64,000 nt of DNA from Bifidobacterium breve (GCA_945901725.1 CAMDLK010000001.1:27559-91558), one strand, 5' to 3'; numbered from the stretch's first letter, positions 1 to 8,944 are shown. A program made the numbers and translations. The notes: generated from the sequence alone by a model not told the origin.

Positions 1-1
1 G

Positions 2-421
2 AAGAAGACGCGCGTTGTAAACGGCGCATGTATCTTTCACAACCCTCCCGGATTTGAAGGCGGAACTGGCTGCGCTTTCCATATTGCTGCGGTTGAGGCT
101 GGCGAGCGTCACATGGACTGGAAACCAGACGTATGTTGGCAAGTACCTATTCGTTTGGAAGAGCACATTGAAGACGGCGGATACGTCGTCTCAACCATTC
201 GTGAGTGGAAACGCCGCGATTGGGGTGAAGGTGGCGACGACTTTCATTGGTGGTGCACCGAGTCCGCCGATGCCTTCGTAGGCAAAGACCCCACATATAC
301 GTTCTTCACAGACGAATTGACTGAAATCATGGGCAAGAAGGCATACGCCATCTTGGTAAAGATGTTGTCTGCCCCTGTCGGAGTTCCGTTGCCTCATCCA
401 GCTCTTCGCAAGAAGGATTAA
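2..421 (+). CDS. Conserved protein of unknown function, 3' part only
   Basis: The reading frame is open from the left edge, so the start lies outside the window. The visible 139 residues are rich in Trp and Cys, with the segments NGACIFHNPP near the left edge and REWKRRDWGEGG further on. This looks like a soluble conserved actinobacterial protein, and I do not recognise a characterised family. Cys residues near the visible N-terminus and in the DVCWQ segment might bind metal, but no clear zinc or iron-sulfur pattern is complete here. It ends with TAA and converges on typA with a 13-base gap. The Met codon at 113 is internal, because similarity-like, well-behaved coding sequence continues upstream of it. 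Confidence 0.75.
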   Translation, partial: KKTRVVNGACIFHNPPGFEGGTGCAFHIAAVEAGERHMDWKPDVCWQVPIRLEEHIEDGGYVVSTIREWKRRDWGEGGDDFHWWCTESADAFVGKDPTYTFFTDELTEIMGKKAYAILVKMLSAPVGVPLPHPALRKKD

Positions 422-434
422 GACGAAGGGCTAG

Positions 435-2258
435 TTAGCCCTTTTTCGAAGATTTGCGGCGCTCTTCAATGCTGAGCCCACGCTTACGAATACGAATGCT
501 CTTTGGAGTTACTTCGACTAGCTCGTCGTCGCCGATCCACTCGATAGCAGTCTCTAAGGTGTGATCAACCGGAGCTGCAAGTTTTGGACCGTCATCATGG
601 CTATGTGTACGAATGTTGGTCTTTTCTTTGGCGCGCACTGCGTTCACGACCATCTCTTCGCCGCGAGCCGCTTCTCCGATGACCATTCCTTCATATACCT
701 CAACACCGGGTGCTACGAATAGCTCTCCACGTAATTGCAAGTTATCGAGCGCATATGCAGTTGTTGAACCAATACGGTCTGCAATCATTGCTCCGCCCAA
801 GCGGTGAGGAAGTTCTCCTACCCATGGTGTCCAACCAGCATGAGTCTGATGTAGCAACGCTGTTCCGCGTGTGCTGCTCATCAACATTGAACGGAAGCCA
901 ATTAGGCCCCGAGATGGCGCTTCGAACGAAACAATGGTGCGTCCAGGATCTCCTTGGCGCAGGTCTGTCACGCGACCTTTACGAGGTGCAAGACCTTGAG
1001 TAATGGTGCCCACGTGCTCGTCAGGAACGTCACACGTCCCTGCTTCGAGAGGTTCGTGACGCTTGCCATTGATTTCCTTAGTAATTACTTCTGGACGTCC
1101 TACTTGAAGTTCGAAACCTTCACGACGCATGTTCTCAATTAGAACTGCAAGCTGAAGTTCTCCACGACCTGCCACGCTGGTGACGTCAGGCGAGTCGGTA
1201 TCAGCAATCTTGATAGATACGTTTCCGAGAATTTCCTTCTGAAGACGATCACGCAAGTGGCGGCTAGTAACAAATTTGCCTTCACGACCTGCGTACGGAG
1301 AAGTGTTAACTCCGAACGCCATACGAATAACCGGTTCGTCAACTTCAAGACGAGGTAAAGGCGTCGTGACAGTAAGGGCTGAAATCGTGTCACCAACTTC
1401 AACTTCAGGAATACCTGCAAGAACGAAAAGGTCGCCTGCTGAAATGGATTCAACTTCAGTTCTCCCGATTCCGTCAAAGACGCTGAGTTGCGCGATGCGG
1501 CGCTTCAATGGATTGCCGTCAGTGTCCTTGCCCCACAGAGCAACAGTTTCACCCTTTTTCATTACGCCGCTATGAACGCGACCAATAGCAAGACGGCCCA
1601 AGTATTCAGAAGCATCAAGGTTTGTCACCAATGCTGCGAGAGGGGCAGTTGGGTCACCAGTTGGTGCGGGAACTGTAGTGAGGATTGTGTCGAGGAGGCA
1701 TGACAAGTCTGCATCCGCAGCTGGCATTCCGATGCCAATCATTGCGCGACCTTCACGGGCTACTGCAGAGATAACTGGGAACGACAACTGATCATCTGAA
1801 CTGGCGAGATCGAGGAAAAGTTGCTCTACTTCGACAAGTACTTCTTCAGGTCGTGCGTCTTGGCGGTCAACCTTGTTGATCACCAAAATGACGGGCAGAC
1901 CGAGTCCGAGTGCTTTTGACAAAACATAACGAGTTTGTGGAAGTGGGCCTTCAGCTGCATCAACCAAAAGAACGATTCCGTCGACCAGAGCAAGGGCACG
2001 CTCTACTTCCCCACCAAAGTCAGCGTGACCTGGAGTGTCAACAATGTTGATCAAAGTACTTCCGTAGTTGATTCGTGCAGCCTTGGCAAGAATGGTGATA
2101 CCACGTTCACGCTCTTGATCGTCTGAGTCCATGACTCGGTCAATCACTGCGGCGTGAGACGCAAAAGCACCTGTAGACCTCAAGAGAGTGTCAACAAGTG
2201 TGGTTTTGCCGTGGTCAACGTGCGCCACTAGGGCAACATTACGTAAGGAGTTTGTCAT
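435..2258 (-). CDS. typA: Translational GTPase TypA/BipA
   Basis: A 607-residue ribosome-associated GTPase of the EF-G/LepA class, at its usual length. It acts in 50S assembly and in stress and cold adaptation. The N-terminus carries the P-loop AHVDHGKTT, then DTPGHADFGGEVER (G3) and NKVDRQDA (G4). Elongation-factor domain 2 follows around residues 205-295, then the domain III/V region and the TypA-specific C-terminal domain ending in a basic tail. The ATG at 2258 directly precedes TNSLRNVALVAHVDHGKTT, which matches the family start. The small acidic gene at 2292-2486 lies upstream on the same strand, 33 bases away. Confidence 0.97.
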   Translation of the reverse strand: MTNSLRNVALVAHVDHGKTTLVDTLLRSTGAFASHAAVIDRVMDSDDQERERGITILAKAARINYGSTLINIVDTPGHADFGGEVERALALVDGIVLLVDAAEGPLPQTRYVLSKALGLGLPVILVINKVDRQDARPEEVLVEVEQLFLDLASSDDQLSFPVISAVAREGRAMIGIGMPAADADLSCLLDTILTTVPAPTGDPTAPLAALVTNLDASEYLGRLAIGRVHSGVMKKGETVALWGKDTDGNPLKRRIAQLSVFDGIGRTEVESISAGDLFVLAGIPEVEVGDTISALTVTTPLPRLEVDEPVIRMAFGVNTSPYAGREGKFVTSRHLRDRLQKEILGNVSIKIADTDSPDVTSVAGRGELQLAVLIENMRREGFELQVGRPEVITKEINGKRHEPLEAGTCDVPDEHVGTITQGLAPRKGRVTDLRQGDPGRTIVSFEAPSRGLIGFRSMLMSSTRGTALLHQTHAGWTPWVGELPHRLGGAMIADRIGSTTAYALDNLQLRGELFVAPGVEVYEGMVIGEAARGEEMVVNAVRAKEKTNIRTHSHDDGPKLAAPVDHTLETAIEWIGDDELVEVTPKSIRIRKRGLSIEERRKSSKKG

Positions 2259-2291
2259 GGGGGTATTTCGTTTTCTGTCCGGCTATCCGGA

Positions 2292-2486
2292 TTAATCGAT
2301 GTCGTCTTCGGATTCGTCTTCGTCTTCGTCGAAGCGCACCCCGTAGCGCTCGGCAATGGCTGCATACTCATCATCATCGGTAGCACTCACCCGTGGTGAG
2401 TCACCAAGACCTAGGTCTGCGGCACTGGGGCCTGCTTGCTTCAATTTCCGCGCTTCTTCAAACCGGCGATGTCGACCTTTTTTCAT
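2292..2486 (-). CDS. Small charged protein, DUF3073-like
   Basis: A 64-residue protein with a basic N-terminal third (KKGRHRRFEEARKLKQ) and a strongly acidic tail (FDEDEDESEDDID). The bipolar charge and the GR-x-x-R...LK pattern resemble the short actinobacterial DUF3073 proteins, whose function is unknown. That assignment is a guess from composition and order. A Shine-Dalgarno-like CGGAG lies about 8 bases before the ATG, which supports a real gene. It sits between rnd and typA on the same strand and may be transcribed with typA. Confidence 0.7.
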   Translation of the reverse strand: MKKGRHRRFEEARKLKQAGPSAADLGLGDSPRVSATDDDEYAAIAERYGVRFDEDEDESEDDID

Positions 2487-2577
2487 GGTCGGTCTCCGAA
2501 CATTTCATTGGCATAAATGCCTACTGGACAACCGAAACGAGTGTACAGGTCAGTGAGACAAAAATATGACCTTTGCC

Positions 2578-3762
2578 TCAGGAAGGGTCAATATCAACCA
2601 GTTTTAGCCCAGAACCAGACGTTCCTGTAAAAGTCAGAGCTTTTCGACCCGCAACCAGGTCTTCAATGTCGGCCCCAACAATGTCTTTACGCCACCCGTG
2701 ACGAAGTCGTGCTTCAGCAGACCCACTCAGTAAGTCCACGATGTCTTTTCGAGTAGCAAGGAGTCCTGCATCGAGTTCGCTTTGCTTGGCAAGTTCCGTA
2801 ATCCACGCTGAGACCAGGGTGACAGCAGGCCTCATGGTCTTCTCCAGATCTTCGCCATCGCTTGACGGGAAATTGAGTTCGCCGTCTACAGAATCGGCCA
2901 CCCCGAATTGGATTGCTTCGAGAAGTGCTCTGCCATGTGGCCCGTTTGCATGACGATTGTCGACTCCCCTGCTCTGCAACAGATCATCTGCTGTACGAGG
3001 AGCGCGTTGGGCAACTCCGAGCACTGCGATGTCTGACAGAACATGACGAGGGGGTAGATCTAGGTCCATTGCTCGCTCTTCGCGCCATTTCGCTACAGCA
3101 CGTGCAACGAAACGAGACTTGCCTCGCAATGTACGTACATCTTTGACACGCAACCAAGCATCTTCCGGTGCGTTTGGTCCAGTCGGTCTAGTGCGCAGTT
3201 CTTCGCATGCTTCTGCCGCCCATTCCATTCGCCCACGTTGTTCAAGATCAGAAAAAATGATGGACGAGAGTTCAGCGAGATAGGCCACATCAGAAGCGGC
3301 GTATCGCAACTGATCTGATGTCAAAGGCCTGCGCAACCAATCAGTCAGACGATCTCCCTTGGGCACGACTACTTTCAAGAGTGATTGCAGCAACGAAGCG
3401 AGAGATGGTTGCGTGTATCCAAGAAAACTTGCGCACAACTGAGTGTCAAGAATTCGTGAAGGGACAAAGCCAACGCTCTGAGTCAGAACGTCAAGGTCTT
3501 GTTGAGCGGCATGAAGAACACACAAAGATGGTCCGTCCATAAGAGGTCTCATCAGAGTGGCATCACATGACACCGGGTCAATTACACCGAGCCGATTGCC
3601 GGTGGCTATTTGAATCAGCGCCAACTGCGGGAAATAGGTCTTTTCACGATGGAATTCGGTATCCAAGTAATACACGTCTTGAGAACATGCATATGCAATG
3701 AACTCAACCAACGCAGAGTTTGTATCAATCCATTCAAAGGAAATGTCAGGACGCTGTGTCAC
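2578..3762 (-). CDS. rnd: Ribonuclease D
   Basis: A 394-residue 3'-5' exoribonuclease of the DEDD family that trims tRNA 3' ends and stable RNAs. Exo I is seen as YYLDTEFHREKT (Asp and Glu ligands), Exo II around ILDTQLCASFLGY and Exo III in YAASDVAYLAEL. HRDC-type helical domains occupy the C-terminal half. Length fits the family. The start is GTG (TQRPDISFEW). It overlaps the end of the upstream rhodanese gene by 17 bases, so the two are probably translationally coupled. A 91-base gap separates it from the small acidic gene downstream. Confidence 0.93.
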   Translation of the reverse strand: MTQRPDISFEWIDTNSALVEFIAYACSQDVYYLDTEFHREKTYFPQLALIQIATGNRLGVIDPVSCDATLMRPLMDGPSLCVLHAAQQDLDVLTQSVGFVPSRILDTQLCASFLGYTQPSLASLLQSLLKVVVPKGDRLTDWLRRPLTSDQLRYAASDVAYLAELSSIIFSDLEQRGRMEWAAEACEELRTRPTGPNAPEDAWLRVKDVRTLRGKSRFVARAVAKWREERAMDLDLPPRHVLSDIAVLGVAQRAPRTADDLLQSRGVDNRHANGPHGRALLEAIQFGVADSVDGELNFPSSDGEDLEKTMRPAVTLVSAWITELAKQSELDAGLLATRKDIVDLLSGSAEARLRHGWRKDIVGADIEDLVAGRKALTFTGTSGSGLKLVDIDPS

Positions 3763-4075
3763 CTGTGGTCACCTCGTGTCCTTCAACAATCCACATTCCG
3801 GTACCACCGGCAACATTGATAAATGTTGTTCCTTCTAAGGAAGGAATAGTCGATAAGTGACCACACGCGCGCAAACTACGACCACCAGCCTGGCAAATCA
3901 CATACACAATTGGGCCAAGTCCACATTCGTCTTCTCGACCGACTAGTTCGGAGAGAGCGATATTGATAGCTCCAGGTACGTGACCCGTTACGTACTCATC
4001 GACTTCGCGAACGTCAATCACGATCCGATTGTTAAGAGCAGCGAACTCAGATATTGAAATTTCAGAAATTGACAT
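3746..4075 (-). CDS. Single-domain rhodanese-like protein
   Basis: A 109-residue single rhodanese domain, likely a cytoplasmic sulfur carrier or thiosulfate/persulfide transferase. The N-terminal IDVREVDEYVTGHVPGAINI is the conserved rhodanese entry motif. The active-site loop is ICQAGGRS with the persulfide Cys at residue 61. It lies 2 bases after the MobA-like gene and overlaps rnd by 17 bases, so the three form one minus-strand unit. Rhodanese next to a MobA-like gene may hint at molybdenum-cofactor sulfur chemistry, but single-domain rhodaneses are too general to assign a substrate. Confidence 0.88.
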   Translation of the reverse strand: MSISEISISEFAALNNRIVIDVREVDEYVTGHVPGAINIALSELVGREDECGLGPIVYVICQAGGRSLRACGHLSTIPSLEGTTFINVAGGTGMWIVEGHEVTTGDTAS

Positions 4076-4077
4076 GT

Positions 4078-4653
4078 CTAGATGTTAGTTGTCTCGTCTG
4101 AAGGGTTCAGGTCTGCAAATGAATTGATATTTCGGACAGCATTCGCTGGGACAGGAACTTCTGCTACATCCAGGAGTACAGCCGCACGATGAACTGCTCG
4201 TTCATTCCTCTTCCAGACAGATTGAAGTGTTGACGAACACTCTTCTTTAGACCACGCCGCGCACAACCAATTCAGTCGGTCTGTGCGACCAACGGTTGCT
4301 TGAGCGTCATTCAAACCATTCACCAAACTAGAAATCACAGCACTCGTAATAAAAGGCATGTCACATGACAAAACAACGACCGCATCATGCTCTGCATACT
4401 TCAAAGCGGTAATGACACCGCCTAGTGGGCCTTCTCCTGGATAACCGTCCTTTTTCCAGGTGCCGGTAATGGACTTGGCCTTGGCTGCTGTGCCGCCGAT
4501 AATGAGCACTTGCGTGGCTCCGGCTTCATGGGCCGCTAGTGAAACCCGGTTCGCCATTGATATTCCGTCCACCTCAAACGTGGCCTTATCGACGCCCATT
4601 CGCGAACTATCGCCACCAATGAGAATCGCGACCGTGAATTGCTCAGCAGACAT
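4078..4653 (-). CDS. mobA: MobA-like nucleotidyltransferase (molybdenum cofactor)
   Basis: A 191-residue nucleotidyltransferase of the MobA/MocA type, which attaches GMP or CMP to molybdopterin. The signature LIGGDSSRMGVDKA is at residues 11-24 and the metal-binding LSCDMPF follows in the middle. Typical MobA proteins are about 190-200 residues, so the length fits if translation starts at the ATG at 4653 and not at the earlier in-frame codon at 4716. The start at 4653 also has a TAGCGT hexamer 7 bases upstream. The window contains a molybdenum hydroxylase (33.9-37.4 kb) that would use such a cofactor. MocA (cytidylyl) or another sugar-nucleotide enzyme is the alternative. Confidence 0.82.
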   Translation of the reverse strand: MSAEQFTVAILIGGDSSRMGVDKATFEVDGISMANRVSLAAHEAGATQVLIIGGTAAKAKSITGTWKKDGYPGEGPLGGVITALKYAEHDAVVVLSCDMPFITSAVISSLVNGLNDAQATVGRTDRLNWLCAAWSKEECSSTLQSVWKRNERAVHRAAVLLDVAEVPVPANAVRNINSFADLNPSDETTNI

Positions 4654-4660
4654 AATGACA

Positions 4661-4666
4661 ACGCTA
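4661..4666 (-). promoter_or_regulatory. Leaderless-type -10 box for mobA
   Basis: TAGCGT on the minus strand ends 7 bases before the ATG at 4653. It faces the equivalent box of the divergent gene at 4695. Confidence 0.5.
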
Positions 4667-4682
4667 CGGGCTGTTCTGCATC

Positions 4683-4688
4683 TATGGT
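4683..4688 (+). promoter_or_regulatory. Leaderless-type -10 box for small membrane protein
   Basis: TATGGT ends 6 bases before the ATG at 4695. No Shine-Dalgarno sequence lies between the two. Confidence 0.5.
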
Positions 4689-4694
4689 GATGGC

Positions 4695-4994
4695 ATGAAC
4701 TCCTTATGGGCATCAACAGACATAGAAACCCTTAAAAACCTGGCTCTGGGCCTCTCGGGAGCCTCAATAGTCGTTGGTTTGATTCTCATGAAAGTGGTCT
4801 CATCCATCATTGGAAAGATCATTTCCCTCGTCATCTTCGTGGCTATTGCTCTTGCTGGTTATTCACAACGCGCCCAAGTAATTGATTGCGCCAACTCAGT
4901 CAAAGCACAGGCCACTGCCACAGCGTCGGTAGACACGACGTGTACTTTCTTCGGACAAGACATCAAAGTCAAAGTTCCTCAGCCCTCACAATGA
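4695..4994 (+). CDS. Small membrane protein of unknown function
   Basis: A 99-residue protein with a hydrophobic stretch at about residues 17-36 and a second at about 38-56, i.e. one long or two short membrane helices. A mostly extracytoplasmic C-terminal part holds two Cys (IDCANS and TTCTFF), which could form a disulfide. I recognise no family. It is transcribed divergently from mobA with a 41-base spacer, and its 3' end overlaps the convergent alpha/beta hydrolase by 16 bases. Confidence 0.7.
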   Translation: MNSLWASTDIETLKNLALGLSGASIVVGLILMKVVSSIIGKIISLVIFVAIALAGYSQRAQVIDCANSVKAQATATASVDTTCTFFGQDIKVKVPQPSQ

Positions 4995-5749
4995 GGAAGA
5001 ATTAGCTCATTCACAAATTGCAATGGGTGCGTCATCGGCGCACCGTGAGCAGCATCGTGAAGTTCGACTAATCGTGCGTTCTTCAAATTTTGTGCAAGCC
5101 ATCGTGCACCATCTGCATGATGTTTCATGCCATTAGATCCGAAACCACACAAGACGGGACACGCAATCTCTTCTGCTGACCACGGTTTGTTCTCACGCAA
5201 GGATGACAATTCGCCGACCAACGCAGCGCCTTCGCGTTTGCGTTCGTCTCTCGTGCGTTCAGGCAATGCTTCCCAATGTTTGTGCCCTATTAAACGAATC
5301 ATGAAATTCTCTGCTGCTTCGGCCTCCGATGACGCGACCGCCATAGCTCCAGCCGTAGTACCCGGCCACCATTCCATCCACGACAGCGGCGTCTCATATG
5401 TGCTGACGCCAATAACTTGACTACCAAGGCGCACTGAAGCCGCAAGGGCAATGTTCCCCCCGAACGAATGGCCGACCAAAACGGCCTTTCTGTCACCAAT
5501 CAGAGTTGCTAGATCATCTACTTGGTTTGCGACAGTAAATGGTCCTGCATGGGGCCAAGATCTGCCATAGCCACGCCTGTCATAACGCAAAACGTGGTGG
5601 GATGTCTGAATGTGACGCGCCAAAAGTGCCATACCGCCACTTCTGTCGAGAGAACCGTGAATCAGAACTACCAGATTCTCCGAGTCAGGTCCCGATTCTG
5701 TTGAGAACAAGGAAGCTGAATCCAGTCGATGATGCTGCTCGCGAGCCAC
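4979..5749 (-). CDS. Alpha/beta hydrolase
   Basis: A 256-residue cytoplasmic hydrolase of the alpha/beta fold. The oxyanion segment VVLIHGS lies near residue 28, the YDRRGYGRS loop near 56 and the nucleophile elbow VGHSFGG has Ser95. His235 in the C-terminal DAAHGA segment is the likely catalytic His. No signal peptide is seen. The start is GTG (AREQHHRL) with a purine-rich GATAGGGAA just upstream. The substrate cannot be told; esters or lactones are typical. It is divergent from the histidine phosphatase at 5770 with a 20-base spacer. Confidence 0.9.
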   Translation of the reverse strand: MAREQHHRLDSASLFSTESGPDSENLVVLIHGSLDRSGGMALLARHIQTSHHVLRYDRRGYGRSWPHAGPFTVANQVDDLATLIGDRKAVLVGHSFGGNIALAASVRLGSQVIGVSTYETPLSWMEWWPGTTAGAMAVASSEAEAAENFMIRLIGHKHWEALPERTRDERKREGAALVGELSSLRENKPWSAEEIACPVLCGFGSNGMKHHADGARWLAQNLKNARLVELHDAAHGAPMTHPLQFVNELILPHCEG

Positions 5750-5769
5750 TTCCCTATCCTTTCATAGTT

Positions 5770-6384
5770 GTGGAACTAATTCTTGTGCGTCATGGCCTCC
5801 CAGTGAGGAAAGAAAATACTGATGGGCCAGCAGACCCGGAGCTATCAATTGATGGGCATGCCCAGGCATCGCTGTTCGCGGCGTACATGATGTCTGAAAG
5901 TGTTGACGCCATTTATTCAAGTCCACTGCGTCGCGCAGTACAGACAGCTGAACCGCTATCAGCAGCTATAGGTATTGATCCGATTCTTGTGCCCGGTATT
6001 GCCGAATGGGATCAGCACTCAAATGAGTACATCCCTGTTGAAGAATTGAAAGCCGCAAATGACCCGCGTTGGTTGGAAATGGCTAAGGGCGGTTTCAGTT
6101 CTGACGAGATCCCAGAAGATTTTCATAATCGAGTTCTCGAATCCATCGAAGACATCATCAACAAGCACAAAGGCAACACAGTTGTTGTTACGTGTCATGG
6201 CGGCGTCATTAACGACTACTTGTCACACATTTTGGGTATCGCAAACGCTCAGTTTTTCTATCCGAACTACACATCGATACATCGCATCGCTGCGTCATCA
6301 TCAGGACATCGAAGCATCCTCTCCATCAATGAGACCTCACACCTTCGCGGATCTGGACTGCCCACCGGACTGTTTCATGCCTAA
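5770..6384 (+). CDS. Histidine phosphatase family protein (paralogue 1)
   Basis: About 204 residues of the phosphoglycerate-mutase-like histidine phosphatase superfamily. The phosphohistidine motif LVRHGLP comes at the very start and the second catalytic His lies in VVTCHGGVIND. The reading frame is open upstream to 5539, but that part is antisense to the hydrolase gene. The GTG at 5770, just before ELILVRHG, gives the normal domain start. A TATCCT hexamer ends 9 bases upstream. It overlaps the aminopeptidase gene by 8 bases. It resembles the gene at 13383 in the CHGGVIN block and in its ending, so the two look like paralogues. The substrate is unknown. Confidence 0.85.
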   Translation: MELILVRHGLPVRKENTDGPADPELSIDGHAQASLFAAYMMSESVDAIYSSPLRRAVQTAEPLSAAIGIDPILVPGIAEWDQHSNEYIPVEELKAANDPRWLEMAKGGFSSDEIPEDFHNRVLESIEDIINKHKGNTVVVTCHGGVINDYLSHILGIANAQFFYPNYTSIHRIAASSSGHRSILSINETSHLRGSGLPTGLFHA

Positions 6385-7612
6385 GACATCAGTTAGCAGC
6401 CTGTTGACATGGCTTGATCAGAGTCCAACGCCATTTCACGTTGTGCTGACCGCGGCTACATCGCTTGACTCTGCCGGTTTCACACGTGTCACGGAACTCG
6501 GTAACGAACTCCCCAATCTCGGTTACTTGGCTCACGATGGCTGCATCATCGCATGGCGGCTTGGTTCAGCCAAGGGTTCGTTACGAATCATTGGCGCTCA
6601 TACTGATTCTCCGAACTTACGCGTTTTACCCCAACCAGATATCCATCAACTTGGGTGGTCACAATTAGCAATTGAAATCTACGGTGGAGTACTTCTCAAC
6701 TCCTGGCTCGACAGAGATTTAGGTATTGCAGGACGTGTGGTTGATTCGAGCGGCGTGTCTCATCTGTATTCGGCGCCTCAAGCCCTTGCTCGGGTTCCCC
6801 AGTTGGCAATTCATCTTGATAGAGAGATTGGTGACAAAGGTCTTCATCTTGACCGCCATCAACACATGACTCCGGTGTGGGGTTCCACAAAGCAATCATT
6901 CTCGCAATGGATTCGAAAAGTTACCGAAGTTGCTGACGTTGCAGCTTTTGATGCGCACCTATTCGACATCACTCCAGCAACATTGCTTGGCGTTGATAAC
7001 TCACTACTTGCCAGTGGTCGTTTAGACAATCAGGCATCATGTTGGAGCGCTATTGAAGCGCTGCGAATTGCATCCGATTCCGATCACACTGCAATTCTTG
7101 TGTTGAATGACCACGAGGAAGTTGGAAGCAACAGTGCAACTGGTGCGGCCGGACCAATGCTTTCAAGTGTTGTATCGCGCGTATCAATGCAACACGGACT
7201 TCATGAAGGACAACAGTTTGATCGGCTCGCCACATCATGGTGTTTGTCTGCAGACAATGCTCATGCAATCCACCCAAATTATCCAGAGCGCCACGAACCA
7301 CGCCATGCCCCATTGATAAACGAAGGCCCCGCAGTCAAAGTGAATGGAAACCAAAGATACGCAACATCTGCTCGCGGCCTTGCGCACATTCGTTCAATAG
7401 CTGAATCTAATGACATTCCGCTGCAGACGTTTGCATCGCGCAACAATGTTCCTTGCGGCTCTACCATCGGTCCAATCACCGCTACCCAATTAGGTATTGA
7501 GGCTATTGACATCGGCATGCCACAACTTTCAATGCACTCAGCACGGGAAATGTGCGGAGCCCATGACCCGCTTCACTTGGTGTCATTAATGGGCGCTTTC
7601 TTGCAGCGTTAA
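6377..7612 (+). CDS. apeB: M18 family aminopeptidase
   Basis: A 411-residue zinc aminopeptidase of family M18 (aspartyl aminopeptidase/ApeB type), cytoplasmic, removing N-terminal residues from peptides. Metal-ligand segments appear in order: IGAHTDSPNLR (His), SGRLDNQASCW (Asp), LNDHEEVGS (Glu-Glu), LSADNAHAIHP (Asp) and LSMHSAREMCG (His). The start is the ATG at 6377 (PKTSVSSLLTWL), which gives the family length of slightly over 400. The longer frame from 6059 would overlap the phosphatase gene. It overlaps that gene by 8 bases, so the two form an operon. It ends 3 bases from the convergent acyltransferase. Confidence 0.94.
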   Translation: MPKTSVSSLLTWLDQSPTPFHVVLTAATSLDSAGFTRVTELGNELPNLGYLAHDGCIIAWRLGSAKGSLRIIGAHTDSPNLRVLPQPDIHQLGWSQLAIEIYGGVLLNSWLDRDLGIAGRVVDSSGVSHLYSAPQALARVPQLAIHLDREIGDKGLHLDRHQHMTPVWGSTKQSFSQWIRKVTEVADVAAFDAHLFDITPATLLGVDNSLLASGRLDNQASCWSAIEALRIASDSDHTAILVLNDHEEVGSNSATGAAGPMLSSVVSRVSMQHGLHEGQQFDRLATSWCLSADNAHAIHPNYPERHEPRHAPLINEGPAVKVNGNQRYATSARGLAHIRSIAESNDIPLQTFASRNNVPCGSTIGPITATQLGIEAIDIGMPQLSMHSAREMCGAHDPLHLVSLMGAFLQR

Positions 7613-7615
7613 GTC

Positions 7616-8305
7616 TCAATAATTGTTTGGGCACCCAGCAAGGCGTTGTGCTTCATCAAATAAACGCTGTAATTCTGTCGACAAGTCTCCACTCAACTCT
7701 TTCAACGCAGAACGCGGCAATCTTTCAGCACCGTTAACAACAGTTTGAATCGGCGTGCCGATGACAATCACACATTTGCGTGGGTAGATCATCTTTGACC
7801 CCTTAGGCATGACGCGTTCTGAACCGCCAATTCCTACTGGGATAATCGGAACTCCAGCCTTGGCTGCCACATAGGTGGCACCATCAAATAGTGGCTGCAC
7901 CAATGGTCCGCTTTGTCGGGTTCCCTCGGGAAACAACACCAGTGGTTCGCCAGCTTCAAGCACGGCGACGCAACGACGTAAGGCTTCGCGATCAGCAGTT
8001 CCTCGACTAACCGGAAACGCTCCAAGAGCTGAAACTATCCAACCAATGGGTCCGTACTTCCAGATGGTGTCCTTTCCCATGAAACGCATCCGACGTCTCG
8101 TAACCGCGGCTGCGAGAGGAGTATCGATATTTGAACGATGAATTGGTGCAAGAAGGAAAGCACCGGACTTGGGGATGTTCTCCTTGCCAATGATTGTTGT
8201 ACGCGTGTATGAAGTGCATACCAAAACAACAAGACCTCGAAAAAGTTTGTAACAAACACGGCTCAGAAGACTCTGACCTGCCATAAATGTGTCGACCTCA
8301 GCCAT
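7616..8305 (-). CDS. plsC: 1-acyl-sn-glycerol-3-phosphate acyltransferase (PlsC-like)
   Basis: A 229-residue membrane-associated acyltransferase of phospholipid synthesis, which adds the second acyl chain to lysophosphatidate. The catalytic HX4D box is HRSNID (His56 to Asp61) and the glycerophosphate-binding box is FPEGTR at 126-131. The ATG at 8305 (AEVDTFMAG) is chosen because it overlaps the cmk stop by only 8 bases; the frame is open further upstream inside cmk. Gene order guaB1-cmk-plsC on the minus strand suggests one operon. A cmk-plsC pair is common in actinobacteria. Confidence 0.88.
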   Translation of the reverse strand: MAEVDTFMAGQSLLSRVCYKLFRGLVVLVCTSYTRTTIIGKENIPKSGAFLLAPIHRSNIDTPLAAAVTRRRMRFMGKDTIWKYGPIGWIVSALGAFPVSRGTADREALRRCVAVLEAGEPLVLFPEGTRQSGPLVQPLFDGATYVAAKAGVPIIPVGIGGSERVMPKGSKMIYPRKCVIVIGTPIQTVVNGAERLPRSALKELSGDLSTELQRLFDEAQRLAGCPNNY

Positions 8306-8942
8306 GGTCAACCCTTTCAAAATGAGTGACGATCTCAGCCACAACTTCTTCGATGGTCCTACGACTGGAATCAACGACAACAGAATCGTGCGATGGCTTC
8401 AACGGCGAGTCAAGACGTGTCGAATCAAGATGATCACGTTCGGCAATGCTTGCGGCTACTGCTTGAATGTCGCCTCCGCTCTGACCTACACGACGCTCTG
8501 CACGGACTTCGGGAGAAGCGGTGAGAAAAATCTTGAGAATCGCATCTGGAAAAACAACCGTGCCAATATCACGCCCTTCCACGACACCACCTTCATGGTC
8601 GCGAATCCACGTACGTTGCTGCTCCCTCATGGCATCGCGAACTGGCGTATGGGCAGCAATGATGCTGACAATGCTGTTGATCTCACTAGACCGAATTTCG
8701 GCAGATACATCTGTTCCGTTCAACATTGCTGCGTCTCGTCCAATAACAACTGAGACATCCCGAGCAATCTTTCCTACTGCTTCAGCGTCATTGGCATCAG
8801 TCGATGATTGTTGCACTGCAAGAGCTACGCAGCGATACATAGCGCCGGTATCTAGGTAACGAAGGCCCGTTGCTGTGGAAACCTGTCGAGCCACTGTCGA
8901 CTTCCCTGCCCCTGCAGGACCATCGATCGCAATAACGCGCAT
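8298..8942 (-). CDS. cmk: Cytidylate kinase
   Basis: A 214-residue (d)CMP kinase making CDP from CMP and ATP. The N-terminus is IAIDGPAGAGKST, a P-loop in the standard Cmk context. The middle has LDTGAMYR, where CMP binds, and EGRDIGTVVFPDA. The start is the ATG at 8942, 2 bases after the guaB1 stop. A TTG at 8951 would add three residues and is less likely. The gene overlaps plsC by 8 bases. Confidence 0.95.
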   Translation of the reverse strand: MRVIAIDGPAGAGKSTVARQVSTATGLRYLDTGAMYRCVALAVQQSSTDANDAEAVGKIARDVSVVIGRDAAMLNGTDVSAEIRSSEINSIVSIIAAHTPVRDAMREQQRTWIRDHEGGVVEGRDIGTVVFPDAILKIFLTASPEVRAERRVGQSGGDIQAVAASIAERDHLDSTRLDSPLKPSHDSVVVDSSRRTIEEVVAEIVTHFERVDHG

Positions 8943-8944
8943 AG

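Noticed and set aside
2510..2521. GGCATAAATGCC inverted repeat upstream of the small acidic gene
   Set aside because: Two 5-base arms are easily explained by chance and no second copy or regulator supports an operator.
5539..5769. N-terminal extension of the first histidine phosphatase frame
   Set aside because: This part is antisense to the alpha/beta hydrolase gene and precedes the normal domain start at ELILVRHG; the GTG at 5770 gives the family length.
6059..6376. Extension of the aminopeptidase frame upstream of 6377
   Set aside because: It overlaps the phosphatase coding sequence in another frame and gives residues unlike the M18 N-terminus.
8289..8753. 154-residue plus-strand frame opposite cmk
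   Set aside because: It is a shadow of the clear cmk coding sequence and shows no recognisable domain or ribosome site.
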